Virus record (IMG/VR): IMGVR_UViG_3300025133_000003
Location: 1 to 61,044 of that record
Direction: 5' to 3' (one strand)
Length of the DNA: 61,044 bases
Source: a virus
Position numbers and translations under genes: made by a program. Below, one piece after another: positions 48,348 through 55,511 of the stretch (position 1 is the stretch's first letter; each line of letters begins with the position of its first letter). Under the pieces are notes generated by a model that saw nothing but the letters and a program-made list of their open reading frames with translations, had not been told where the DNA came from and ran no database searches.

Positions 48348-48886
48348 CGGATGGAGTTCTTCTGGACGAGGCGGAAGCCCAGGGGCCAGTCCTCCTGGGG
48401 GACGCTCTTGAGTACGGCCTTGGCCGCGGCCTTGTCCTTGCGGGGAACCGTCTCCAGCCAGCCCTGATCCCGCCACGCGTTCAGGTCGTCTTCGGGTCCC
48501 TGGATCGAGGAGCTGGTCCCGATCCAGTAGGTGTGTCGTGGCGTGCGGATCCGCTCGTCTCCGCTGATCGCGGACAGCCCCTTGTAGATCCCGAACATGA
48601 AGTCCCGGACCCGGGTCTGGCCCTTGGAGGCGGCGCGGATCTTGTTGTTCAGCAGGTCCCGCTCATCCTTGAGCAAGGCCTCCTCGTACTTGAGGCGCTG
48701 GGCGACGGCCCGCAGAGCGTCCAACCGATCGGGGCCCTCGCCCTCGATCAGGTCCATCAGCTCGTGGATCTGCTCCTCGATCCCAGGACGCTCCTCCTCG
48801 AGGGAGGCCTCCCAGAGCTCGCCCAGGTACAGCAGCTTGTGCGTGGCCTCGACGAGGTCCCAGCTCGTGGTGTGGGTCTCCTTCAT
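48338..48886 (-). CDS. Gp157-like recombination accessory protein
   Basis: Encodes 182 residues. The acidic helical half (YLGELWEASLEEERPGIEEQIHELMDLIEGEGPDRLDALRAVAQRLKYEEALLKDERDLLNNKI) and the later RTPRHTYWIGTSSSIQ plus C-terminal RLVQKNSIRW fit the Siphovirus Gp157 family, which is found beside ssDNA-annealing proteins and SSB. Its role in phage recombination is not well defined. Confidence 0.72.
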   Translation of the reverse strand: MKETHTTSWDLVEATHKLLYLGELWEASLEEERPGIEEQIHELMDLIEGEGPDRLDALRAVAQRLKYEEALLKDERDLLNNKIRAASKGQTRVRDFMFGIYKGLSAISGDERIRTPRHTYWIGTSSSIQGPEDDLNAWRDQGWLETVPRKDKAAAKAVLKSVPQEDWPLGFRLVQKNSIRWR

Positions 48887-48888
48887 GG

Positions 48889-49308
48889 CTAGAAGGGGAT
48901 CGTTTCGTTCTTGTCGAACTTGGGCTCGGGGCTGTTGTTGGGCTCGCCCCACCCCCCGTCATCGGACGGGCGCTGCTGCTGGCCGACCTTCCCCTTGGGG
49001 AGGAACACGGCCTCGCGGGCGTGGATCTCGGCGTCGGTGCGCTTGCCGCCGTCCCGGGTCTCCCAGGTGCGGTAGCGGAGCTGGCCCTCGATGTAGACCT
49101 GATCGCCGCGGTTGACGATCCGACCGGTGATCTCGGCCAACTTGTCCCACAGGACGATGGAGTGCCAGTCGGTCTCCTTGTTGTCGCCCCACCCGGAGTC
49201 GGTCGCGACGCGCAGCTTGCACACCGCCTTGCCGCTCTTGGTGGCTCGCATCTCAGGGTCCTGGCCGACTCGGCCGAGGATGACGATCTTGTTCGCGCTG
49301 TACGCCAC
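48889..49308 (-). CDS. ssb: Single-stranded DNA-binding protein
   Basis: Encodes 139 residues. An OB fold is seen in NKIVILGRVGQDPEMRATKSGKAVCKLRVAT, TDWHSIVLWDKLAEITGRIVNRGDQVYIEGQLRYRTWE, with the acidic disordered tail ending DKNETIPF, the usual SSB tip that recruits partners. It protects ssDNA during replication and annealing. Its stop is two bases from the Gp157-like start. Confidence 0.92.
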   Translation of the reverse strand: MAYSANKIVILGRVGQDPEMRATKSGKAVCKLRVATDSGWGDNKETDWHSIVLWDKLAEITGRIVNRGDQVYIEGQLRYRTWETRDGGKRTDAEIHAREAVFLPKGKVGQQQRPSDDGGWGEPNNSPEPKFDKNETIPF

Positions 49309-50030
49309 TAGCTCTGCTCCATTGCGGCGGCCCTCGCCGCCTCGAGAACGGCGTCGGAATCCACGGCCGCGTCCAATCGCGTCCGCAGCTCTTCAGCCAG
49401 AAGTTGGCAGTCGGCCTCGTTGCCGCTGACGGAGGTCCAGCCCCCGTAGACGGGGGTCCCATCGGGCTTCCGCATCAGGTCCGCGATGACGGCGTCGCCA
49501 TCGGCCTGGTCGGCGCAGCCCGTCTCCTTGAGGAGGCCGCGGAGCTTCGCGGTCCAGGGGTAGGGATGATCCGGCTTCGCCTGGGAAACCTCCCGGGCGG
49601 GGCTCGCGGTGGTGACCGGCCGGCCCTGGGCGGCGTTGCCGTCATCGTCATCGTCACCGACGATCCCGACCATGGCGCACAGGGCATAACGGCGAAGGTA
49701 AGAAATTCCGGATCCCACCTCCTGGGGCCGGCTCCCGGCCTTGCAGCTCAACGAGCTGCTGATCTGCTCGTTGCCGTAGGCCAGGACGGTCTCAACCGTT
49801 ACCAGCCCGTCAGCAAAGGACGGCTTCTGGATGATGGCCACGCCATGCTTGCCCAGCACCGGCCGCACGGCCCGGAGGCAGGCTCCGAGCGTGGCGAACT
49901 TGCTCCTGAAGTGAGGGTTCTGGCCGTCCAGGTCGGGGTTGACCAGCTCGGCCTGGGCCTTGGCCAGCGCCCCCGCGAGGCCCCCACTGATGGGGATCGG
50001 GAGGGGGCTATCGGTCATCGGATCCATCAT
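49308..50030 (-). CDS. erf: ERF-family ssDNA annealing protein
   Basis: Encodes 240 residues. LAKAQAELVNPDLDGQNPHFRSKFATLGACLRAVRPVLGKHGVAIIQKP and GSGISYLRRYALCAMVGIVGDDDDDGN are the ERF/Sak-type signatures. Such proteins anneal complementary single strands. ATG at 50030 has AGGAG seven bases upstream. Its first codons (PLPIPISGGLAGA) contain an 18/20 copy of the array palindrome. The C-terminal third is linker plus helical tail. Confidence 0.88.
   Translation of the reverse strand: MMDPMTDSPLPIPISGGLAGALAKAQAELVNPDLDGQNPHFRSKFATLGACLRAVRPVLGKHGVAIIQKPSFADGLVTVETVLAYGNEQISSSLSCKAGSRPQEVGSGISYLRRYALCAMVGIVGDDDDDGNAAQGRPVTTASPAREVSQAKPDHPYPWTAKLRGLLKETGCADQADGDAVIADLMRKPDGTPVYGGWTSVSGNEADCQLLAEELRTRLDAAVDSDAVLEAARAAAMEQS
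49979..49998. repeat. In-gene copy of the array palindrome (18/20)
   Basis: Lies near the start of the erf gene and is read as I-P-I-S-G-G. It differs from GATCCCCATCAGTGGGGATC by two bases in one arm. Confidence 0.7.
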
Positions 50031-50205
50031 CAAGAAACTCCTCGACCGTCTTCTGCAGACGGATCAGGTTCAGCAGCAGCTCTCGCCTGGCTTCGGTCAG
50101 GTTGGTGCGTCCGGTCTCGCCCTCGCAGAAGGCGACGGCGCACTCGCGGTACTGGTCGATCGCGGCACGGCCGCACCAGGCCGCGTCCCGAAGGGCTTCA
50201 GTCAT
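50008..50205 (-). CDS. Small helical protein, 65 aa
   Basis: Starts MTEALRDAAWCGRAAIDQYREC and is helical throughout, with an acidic end (VEEFLDDGSDDR). It overlaps the upstream gene by eight bases and the erf start by 23. No family recognised. Confidence 0.65.
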   Translation of the reverse strand: MTEALRDAAWCGRAAIDQYRECAVAFCEGETGRTNLTEARRELLLNLIRLQKTVEEFLDDGSDDR

Positions 50206-50509
50206 TGGAGACGTCACCGAACAGCTCGATGCGCAGCGCGCCCTCGGACTCGGCCACGACGTATCCGCTGTGGCCGGCGCCACCGACGGCGACCCCGTCG
50301 GGCCGCAGGTAGGCGTCCGTCTTCAGGAGCAGGCGCACCGGCTCCTCGCAGGAGTCGATGCGGGCCATCGTGAACCCCTCCTTGAGGAGGAGCTCGCGGG
50401 CCTTCAGCAGCAGGTCGCAAAGGCGGACCGACGGGGCCGATCCCTTGATGGGCTCAGCGAGGATCCAGTTGTGCAGATGGAGATCCATCAGCGCATCGCG
50501 CGGTGTCAT
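50198..50509 (-). CDS. Hypothetical protein, first gene of early operon
   Basis: Encodes 103 residues; GGGAGG just upstream of ATG at 50509. N-terminal helix (SVRLCDLLLKARELLLKEGFTMARIDSCEEPVRLLL) then strands (DGVAVGGAGHSGYVVAESEGALRIELFGDV). It leads the overlapping early operon behind the TTGATA-containing control region. Confidence 0.65.
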   Translation of the reverse strand: MTPRDALMDLHLHNWILAEPIKGSAPSVRLCDLLLKARELLLKEGFTMARIDSCEEPVRLLLKTDAYLRPDGVAVGGAGHSGYVVAESEGALRIELFGDVSND

Positions 50510-50684
50510 TCAGCCTCCCCAGGCCTCGCTCTCCAGCGGCGAGGTGATGAGGTACTATCTGGTCGCTGATAACCGCCACAAGCATTTGATAAGGAAAAGA
50601 TACTGCCAAGACACAAACGACCCCGGCAGGACTTACGAAAACACCCCCGATTCTCACCAAGAATCACTGGAGTATGCGCATCCC
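50510..50684. promoter_or_regulatory. Divergent early control region with TGATAA/TTGATA sites
   Basis: Separates the early operon (minus) from the Cro-like gene (plus). TGATAA at 50567-50572 and TTGATA at 50586-50591 repeat the motif with about 20 bp spacing, as at 18.2 kb. A possible minus promoter is TTGTGG-16-GATAGT across 50555-50583. Confidence 0.5.
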
Positions 50685-51134
50685 ATGATCGACATGACGT
50701 CGTCATCCCGAGGCTCCCGACAGCTGCGAGAGTGGCTGGCCCTCACCGATACCCCCACCCAGCGCGAGCTAGCGCGGCTGGTCCCGGGGCTGTCGCAGCC
50801 GATGATCAGCCGCCATGCCACGGTGGGCCGTCCGACCCTTCGTGCGGCGGTGGTCTATCGGGAGCTGGTGGGGGTCGACCCCCTGGACTGGTTGACCGCG
50901 GAGGACCGTGCTCGCTGTCAGGAGCTGCGGTCCCGCTTCGCGGCTGAGAGTGCTGGTGCTTTGGAGCAGGCCGTGGCGCATCTGGCCGATGCGCTGGCGC
51001 TGGTTCGTGGTGTGCGTCGCGCTGGCGGCGAACACGAGGGTCTGCTCCGCTCTGCGGAGAACACCCTCCTGGCCGCCACTACCGATCTGAAGTGGGTGGT
51101 GGTGGAGGAGCGGAACTCCCCCACCACCGGTTGA
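50685..51134 (+). CDS. Cro/antirepressor-like HTH protein
   Basis: Encodes 149 residues. SRQLREWLALTDTPTQRELARLVPGLSQPMISRHATVGRPTLRAAVVY is an HTH of the Cro/CI class, followed by a helical segment (ARCQELRSRFAAESAGALEQAVAHLADALALV). The gene is divergent from the early operon, the usual place for a Cro-type switch partner. The start is uncertain: ATG at 50685 is preferred, with ATG at 50694 possible. Confidence 0.65.
   Translation: MIDMTSSSRGSRQLREWLALTDTPTQRELARLVPGLSQPMISRHATVGRPTLRAAVVYRELVGVDPLDWLTAEDRARCQELRSRFAAESAGALEQAVAHLADALALVRGVRRAGGEHEGLLRSAENTLLAATTDLKWVVVEERNSPTTG
51098..51128. terminator. Strong hairpin at convergent junction
   Basis: GGTGGTGGAGGAG (51098-51110) pairs with CTCCCCCACCACC (51116-51128) around CGGAA, inside the last codons of the Cro-like gene and just before the serine recombinase stop on the other strand. 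No T-tract. Confidence 0.55.
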
Positions 51135-51135
51135 C

Positions 51136-51942
51136 CTACTCGTCTTCCTCTTCGCCTTCCATTAGGTCGTGCTCGTCGGGGTCGACCTCCGCGAAGCGCC
51201 CGACTGTCGTCGGGTACCAGGCCTTGGCCTCCCCGAGCGGAGCGATCCCTTCCTTGTTGAGGATCTCGATGATCCTCTCCAGGCCGATCGCGCCTTGCTG
51301 CCCCTTCTCGGTCTTGCGCCCCCCCCAGAGCTCCTGAATCCGTCGGGCTGCGAACAGTCCCTCGTGGGTCCAGACGACCTTGCCGCCTTGGACTGTCTTG
51401 CCGGCCGGCTTCTTGCCCCCGGTGTACAGCTTCTGACGTCTCATCCTGGCCTTCGTAGCCTTCGCGCGGGTCTTGGCCACTGTCCTGAAGTAGGCGGCGA
51501 AGCCGACCTGCATCCAGCGGATCAGCTCGCCCTCCGGGGACCCGTCGTTGCCTCCGGGTTCAGTGGCTGAGATCAGCCGACACTCATTCGTCGTGACGAT
51601 CAGCTGCTCCAGGCCCACGAAGATTGCCGGGGACCTGGCCAGCCGAGAGAAGTCGTAGACGATGAGGACGTCCCCCGGTGTCAGCCGGGAGAGCGCATCG
51701 ATGAGTCCTGGCCGCTCTGCTGGTTCGAGCCCGCCTGACTTCCCCCGATCCTCGAAGGTGAGGATCTCCGTCAGGCCTAGCTCTCTTGCAGCACGGCTGC
51801 ACTCATCTCGTTGATGGTCGATCGAGACGCCACCCCCCCTTTTGTGACGTGACTCTCGCAGGTAGGCGATAGCTTTGGGCTTCATTTGGCCCATCCCATC
51901 GTCATTTGCCGCGTCTTGCTGCGACTTGCTTGAGACAGCCAT
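51136..51942 (-). CDS. Serine recombinase (resolvase/invertase family)
   Basis: Encodes 268 residues. The catalytic N-terminal domain shows AIAYLRES (Ser about 31), VSIDHQRDECSRAARELG, FEDRGKSGG and VLIVYDFSRLARS (Arg 100/103). The C-terminal part (RQKLYTGGKKPAGKTVQGG...TKKARM and ERIIEILNKEGIAPLGEAKAWYPTTVGRF) is a recombinase-type DNA-binding half ending in an acidic tail. It is shorter than large serine integrases. It coexists with a tyrosine integrase, so it may work as an invertase or dimer resolvase. ATG overlaps the upstream TGA. Confidence 0.82.
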   Translation of the reverse strand: MAVSSKSQQDAANDDGMGQMKPKAIAYLRESRHKRGGGVSIDHQRDECSRAARELGLTEILTFEDRGKSGGLEPAERPGLIDALSRLTPGDVLIVYDFSRLARSPAIFVGLEQLIVTTNECRLISATEPGGNDGSPEGELIRWMQVGFAAYFRTVAKTRAKATKARMRRQKLYTGGKKPAGKTVQGGKVVWTHEGLFAARRIQELWGGRKTEKGQQGAIGLERIIEILNKEGIAPLGEAKAWYPTTVGRFAEVDPDEHDLMEGEEEDE

Positions 51943-52688
51943 CAGGAAGCCCTCCTGGCGGCGGCCGCCCGCCGCCGGAAAGCCTCCACCCGATCCATGT
52001 CGAGCTTCATCTTGGTGCCCTTGCAGTCCGGACACACCGCCTTGTCGAAACAAGACTGGTGGTGTCGCGAGCCGTTGGGTCCCAGGACGAACTTGACCAG
52101 GGCTGAGCGCGCGGAAGAAGGGGAGTGGATGCGGTCGTAACCGCCCCACTTCCCGCCGCACTCCCCACCCATGGGGATCCCGTCGCAACGGCCATAGGAG
52201 ACCCCACTGCCCCAGCACGTAGTGCAGCGGATCTCTCCGCGGCCATCGCACCGGCAACACTGGAACCACCCGCCCGCGCCGCACGACGGACAGCAAGCGG
52301 CCTCGGCCAGCTCCAGCTGGTGGAGCAGAGCACTGCCTTCCCGGCCGTCCAGGTGCCGAACCCGCACGAAGGACTCGAGGTCCTCGTTGAGCTCGGCATC
52401 CTCCAGCAGGACCACCGGCTCCCGCACCTCGATGGTGCAGCAGCCGGTGGGATCGGCGTAGGCAATCACCTCAGTCCCGGCTTCCACCAGGACTCGGGCG
52501 GTGCCTTTGCAGACCCGGCAGTCGGTCTTGCCCGTCGCCTTGCAGTTGGGGCAGTCGGCCGCGCCCTCGTTGCAGGACTTGTTCTCGCAGGGAAGCTCCA
52601 CCTCTGCCCTCTCGAGCAGGGTGACGGCGTCGATCTGCTTGAACCCACCCAGCTTGGGGCACTCGCACGGAACCGTGAGGCCGCTCAT
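51942..52688 (-). CDS. DnaJ-type zinc-finger protein
   Basis: Encodes 248 residues with many CxxC pairs: CECPKLGG, CPNCKATGKTDCRVCKGTA, CCPSCGAGGWFQCCRCDGRGEIRCTTCWGSG and CPDCKGTKM. The CxxCxGxG pattern is that of the DnaJ central zinc domain, without a J domain. It may be a chaperone-like or RNA/protein-binding factor. The codons for RCDGIPMGGEC hold an in-frame copy of the array palindrome (52160-52179). It is coupled to both neighbours by overlapping start/stop codons. Confidence 0.72.
   Translation of the reverse strand: MSGLTVPCECPKLGGFKQIDAVTLLERAEVELPCENKSCNEGAADCPNCKATGKTDCRVCKGTARVLVEAGTEVIAYADPTGCCTIEVREPVVLLEDAELNEDLESFVRVRHLDGREGSALLHQLELAEAACCPSCGAGGWFQCCRCDGRGEIRCTTCWGSGVSYGRCDGIPMGGECGGKWGGYDRIHSPSSARSALVKFVLGPNGSRHHQSCFDKAVCPDCKGTKMKLDMDRVEAFRRRAAAARRAS
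52160..52179. repeat. In-gene copy of the array palindrome (18/20)
   Basis: ACTCCCCACCCATGGGGATC on the plus strand; read on the minus strand as G-I-P-M-G-G. It lies between CxxC pairs of the zinc-finger protein and leaves the frame intact. Confidence 0.65.
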
Positions 52689-53545
52689 CGGATCGCCGCC
52701 GCGGCCCGAGCTCGGCTCTGGCCATGGGTCGGGAAGATCACGACCAGGGGCTTGGCCCGAGGCGCAACGACCTTGCGTTTCCCAGTCCGGCCGAAACAGA
52801 GCGCGCAGTCGGCACAGCCGACCCGAGGCTCTTCACGCAGCCGCTCAGCAATCGTGGCAGGGCACGGAGCCGCATCGGCGTCGATGCCCTGGCGAGCCAG
52901 GTTGGCCTCGACGCCCTGCTTGACGACCGCGGCCTGCCGGGGGGTGAAGAACCCCTCATCAACCGCCACGCTGTACGCCACGTAGGACCAGTCCTCGCGG
53001 ACGGCCCGAAGAACGTCCGAGAGCTTGGTCACCGAGGCGAGCAGCGTGAAGTTGTCAGGCGCGCAGTCCCGAGCCGATCGGGCCAGCGTCGTGAACGGGA
53101 GGTGGGTGTACTTCCACCCCCGCAGGTCGGGCCGCTTGATGGCACCGGCTACGAGGGAGGCGAGGTACAGCGCCCCCTGCTCATCCGCCGCGTCTCCCGC
53201 GATGTCAGCGCGGAAGCGCGTCGGGCGCCGTCGCGTCGAGAAAGGGAGCCCGAGGATCCACTCGAACGGATCGAAGGTCATGCCTCCGGCCCGCTCGCTG
53301 TGGATCCTGTCGTTCCCCTCTTCGCCGTAGCAACCGTTACCCAGGAACGCGCAGTCCCCAGGACATGTGTCACCCACCTTGCGATAGGTGGTGAACAGGC
53401 GCGTCCCGAAGGCCCGCAGCTTGGCAGTCAGCTTCTTGTTCGCAGTCGGTCCCTGCGACCCGAAGCCGGACACCTCGGGGACGATCGCCCCAGCGAGGAT
53501 CAGGCTGACGAGGAACAGGAACCGAATTCGTGTGGTGTGGTTCAT
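52685..53545 (-). CDS. Cys-rich phage protein (CPxDCxxxGNGCY type), partner of the modification island
   Basis: Encodes 286 residues. The N-terminus (TRIRFLFLVSLILAGAIVPEVSG) is hydrophobic like a signal peptide, which is unexpected. GDTCPGDCAFLGNGCYGEEGNDRIHSERAG matches a family I recall from phages and plasmids, whose function is not established. Conserved Cys/His at its N-terminus and CPATIAERLREEPRVGCADCALC at its C-terminus suggest metal or iron-sulfur binding. It is next to a DNA methyltransferase and near the DpdA-like gene. Leader GGAGAAAGACC. Confidence 0.65.
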   Translation of the reverse strand: MNHTTRIRFLFLVSLILAGAIVPEVSGFGSQGPTANKKLTAKLRAFGTRLFTTYRKVGDTCPGDCAFLGNGCYGEEGNDRIHSERAGGMTFDPFEWILGLPFSTRRRPTRFRADIAGDAADEQGALYLASLVAGAIKRPDLRGWKYTHLPFTTLARSARDCAPDNFTLLASVTKLSDVLRAVREDWSYVAYSVAVDEGFFTPRQAAVVKQGVEANLARQGIDADAAPCPATIAERLREEPRVGCADCALCFGRTGKRKVVAPRAKPLVVIFPTHGQSRARAAAAIR

Positions 53546-53682
53546 GGTCTTTCTCCATGTTTGTGGTGGTGGAGCTCGAGGTGCAGAACGCACCCCGACG
53601 AACTCCTGAAAGCAGGCGAACGCACGGGTGCATCCGCCTGCTTGTCAGCAGACCGTCAGGTCGTTGGGTTGTTGGGGGTGGG
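53546..53682 (-). repeat. Cassette-like intergenic hairpins lacking the GATCCCC palindrome
   Basis: 137 bp between genes. It has an AGCAGGCG...CGCCTGCT hairpin, a GGTGC...GCACC repeat and a stretch of TTGTTGGGG. The position and hairpin order match array cassettes, but the sequence is unrelated. Confidence 0.5.
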
Positions 53683-53961
53683 CTAGATGGTGACGGTGAT
53701 CGCGGCGATCACGTTCTCCACCTTCAGGCCCATGCGGAGGGACGAGTCGGCTTGTTCAGCCCACTTGACCCAGTCACGAAGGCGGGGGCTCAGCTCCCAC
53801 GAGGCGGCACGAGCCAGCACCCGGACGAACTTGTCGAACTTCTCGACGTCGTCCTGGGCGCCGCGCAGCGTGCCGTACTTTGTGCGCGCCTCGTCGGTCT
53901 CCCGCTTGGTGTTGGAGTGGATGGCCCGAGCTCCATCGAAGCGGTCGTATGACGTGGTCAT
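53683..53961 (-). CDS. Hypothetical protein next to methyltransferase, 92 aa
   Basis: Starts MTTSYDRFDGARAIHSNTKRET and is helical and basic/acidic (DDVEKFDKFVRVLARAASWELSPRLRDWVKWAEQADSS). Its ATG overlaps the methyltransferase stop by four bases. No family recognised; it may be a partner of the methyltransferase. Confidence 0.65.
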   Translation of the reverse strand: MTTSYDRFDGARAIHSNTKRETDEARTKYGTLRGAQDDVEKFDKFVRVLARAASWELSPRLRDWVKWAEQADSSLRMGLKVENVIAAITVTI

Positions 53962-54875
53962 GCCACCAGCTCCAACTCCTCGAGGAACCACTTGCCCACA
54001 GCGGGGGTGATGGCCTCGCCCAGGAACCCCAGAGCTTCTCGCTTCGTGCTGGGGAGCATGTGCGAGTCCGGGGCACCCATGCCCTTGCGGTACTCACCGA
54101 TGTTGAGCATGCGGCTGCGGTTCCCGTCGACGACACGCCAACCGTCCACCGGGGTGATGGTCCCGATGGGCCGGTCGATGTCCCGAGCGATGAGGCCGCT
54201 TCCGCTGCTGTAGTACGGGGCCAGGAACTGATCCCAACCCTTCACCCGGCCGTCGACGATCTGGCCCATGACCCGCTTGCTGTAGACCTTGCTGCCCAGG
54301 TCGAACCACCCGTCCGAATCCCAGTCGACGACCGACCGGAACGGCACGTGATCCATCTTGGGCGTCTCCAACCACAGCGGAGCCTTGCTCCGGGTCAGGA
54401 CGATGAAGGTCCGGACCCGGTTCTGAGGCACCCCGAAGTCAGCGGAGTCCACGACGTGCGGGGCCACGGCGTAACCCAGGGCGTTGCAGCCGTGGACCCA
54501 CGTGTCCCAGAGGATCCAGTTGCGAACCTCCGGCACGTTCTCCAGCAGGGCGAACTGAGGCTGCACCACCTCCAGCGCTTCGATGACGTTCATCATCGTG
54601 AAGCGCAGCTTGTCGTGCAGCTTGCTCCCCTTGCCACGGGCCCTCGTGTACCCCTTGCACGACGGACTCGCGATGAGGCCGTCGACCTTCGGGATCTGGC
54701 TCATGTCCAGCAGCCGAATGTCCATGCACTCGGACACAGCGTTGGGGAAGTTCATCGCCCAAATCGCACAGGCCAGGGGCCAGTGGTTCACGCCGTACTT
54801 GACCTCCATGCCCGCCTGCCGTGCCGCAGCGGAGAAGAACCCCGCGCAGCAGAACAGGTCAGCGATGGTGGTCAC
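53958..54875 (-). CDS. Cytosine-C5 DNA methyltransferase
   Basis: Encodes 305 residues. Motif I is ADLFCCAGFFSAAA (residues 5-18), the catalytic loop is SPSCKG (Cys 73; usually PPCQ), motif VI is ENVPEV (112-117), motif VIII is DFGVPQNRVRTF (146-157), and the C-terminal motif X region is EAITPAVGKWFLEEL. It transfers a methyl group to C5 of cytosine in a specific sequence, probably to evade host restriction. The SPSC loop, in place of PPCQ, is unusual. GTG at 54875 overlaps the upstream stop. Confidence 0.85.
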   Translation of the reverse strand: MTTIADLFCCAGFFSAAARQAGMEVKYGVNHWPLACAIWAMNFPNAVSECMDIRLLDMSQIPKVDGLIASPSCKGYTRARGKGSKLHDKLRFTMMNVIEALEVVQPQFALLENVPEVRNWILWDTWVHGCNALGYAVAPHVVDSADFGVPQNRVRTFIVLTRSKAPLWLETPKMDHVPFRSVVDWDSDGWFDLGSKVYSKRVMGQIVDGRVKGWDQFLAPYYSSGSGLIARDIDRPIGTITPVDGWRVVDGNRSRMLNIGEYRKGMGAPDSHMLPSTKREALGFLGEAITPAVGKWFLEELELVA

Positions 54876-55105
54876 TCCCGCTCCAGCTGCTGGCGCAGCC
54901 AGACCAACTCGCCGCAGGCGTCGATGATCAGGTGGCCGCGCTGGCAGATCCGGTCCGCGGTGTCCCGCTCAGTCAGTGCCTCGGCCAGGGTGGGGACGGT
55001 GGCCCAGGCGGTCTGACCAAGGCGGCGGATGGTGTAGGGGGCGGTGGGGTGTTCGACGTCGGCATCGGCTCCCGCCCTCGTGGTTTTCAGTGTGTGTTTT
55101 TCCAT
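54872..55105 (-). CDS. Hypothetical protein, 77 aa
   Basis: Starts MEKHTLKTTRAG after the leader GTGAGACACCAC. The second half is helical (TLAEALTERDTADRICQRGHLIIDACGELVWLRQQLERE). It is the first gene of the methyltransferase unit and is cassette-led. Confidence 0.7.
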   Translation of the reverse strand: MEKHTLKTTRAGADADVEHPTAPYTIRRLGQTAWATVPTLAEALTERDTADRICQRGHLIIDACGELVWLRQQLERE

Positions 55106-55299
55106 GTGGTGTCTCACTTCTCCGATCCCCATCAGTGGGGACCGGGAAGCTGATCGTTGAGCGATCAACTCCAGCCTGCCCAGGAACGTGAGCCCCTGGG
55201 CAGGGTTGCAGGTGATCGAACAGTTCCAGCTGGCCGATGGGCGGAAGGATCTCCACCCTGACCAACCGGCCGTCCGGCAGCGCGCCGTAGCTACCTAGG
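55106..55299 (-). repeat. Cassette plus remnant of a truncated gene
   Basis: Palindrome copy GATCCCCATCAGTGGGGACC (55124-55143), then a hairpin with perfect arms CCTGCCCAGG/CCTGGGCAGG. Next to it, an open frame overlapping the upstream stop (GTG at 55316) reads SYGALPDGRLVRVEILPPIGQLELF and then runs into the cassette without its own stop, so it looks like a decayed gene. Bases 55280-55299 share 19/20 with 238-257. Confidence 0.65.
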
Positions 55300-55497
55300 T
55301 CATCGCGGGTCCTCACACTCGGGGCAAACCCAGCAGCCCTTGACCATCCTCCACCCAAGGATCCGAGCCTCCTTGAGTCCCTCCTTCTTTGTGAGCCCGA
55401 TCTGCATGTCGATCATCTCGGTCTCACCGCAGGCGTCGCAGGTCGAGAGAACCTCAACCGTCGCCACCGTCCAGACCTTCGGCTTTCCGTCTTCCAT
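55300..55497 (-). CDS. Zinc-ribbon protein, 65 aa
   Basis: Starts MEDGKPKVWTVATVEVLSTCDACGETEM with AGGAGA upstream. CDAC and CWVCPEC make a two-CxxC zinc ribbon around a helical/strand core. Probably nucleic-acid binding. It lies between the DpdA-like gene and the cassette. Confidence 0.7.
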   Translation of the reverse strand: MEDGKPKVWTVATVEVLSTCDACGETEMIDMQIGLTKKEGLKEARILGWRMVKGCWVCPECEDPR

Positions 55498-55511
55498 CTT
55501 ACTTCTCCTCG

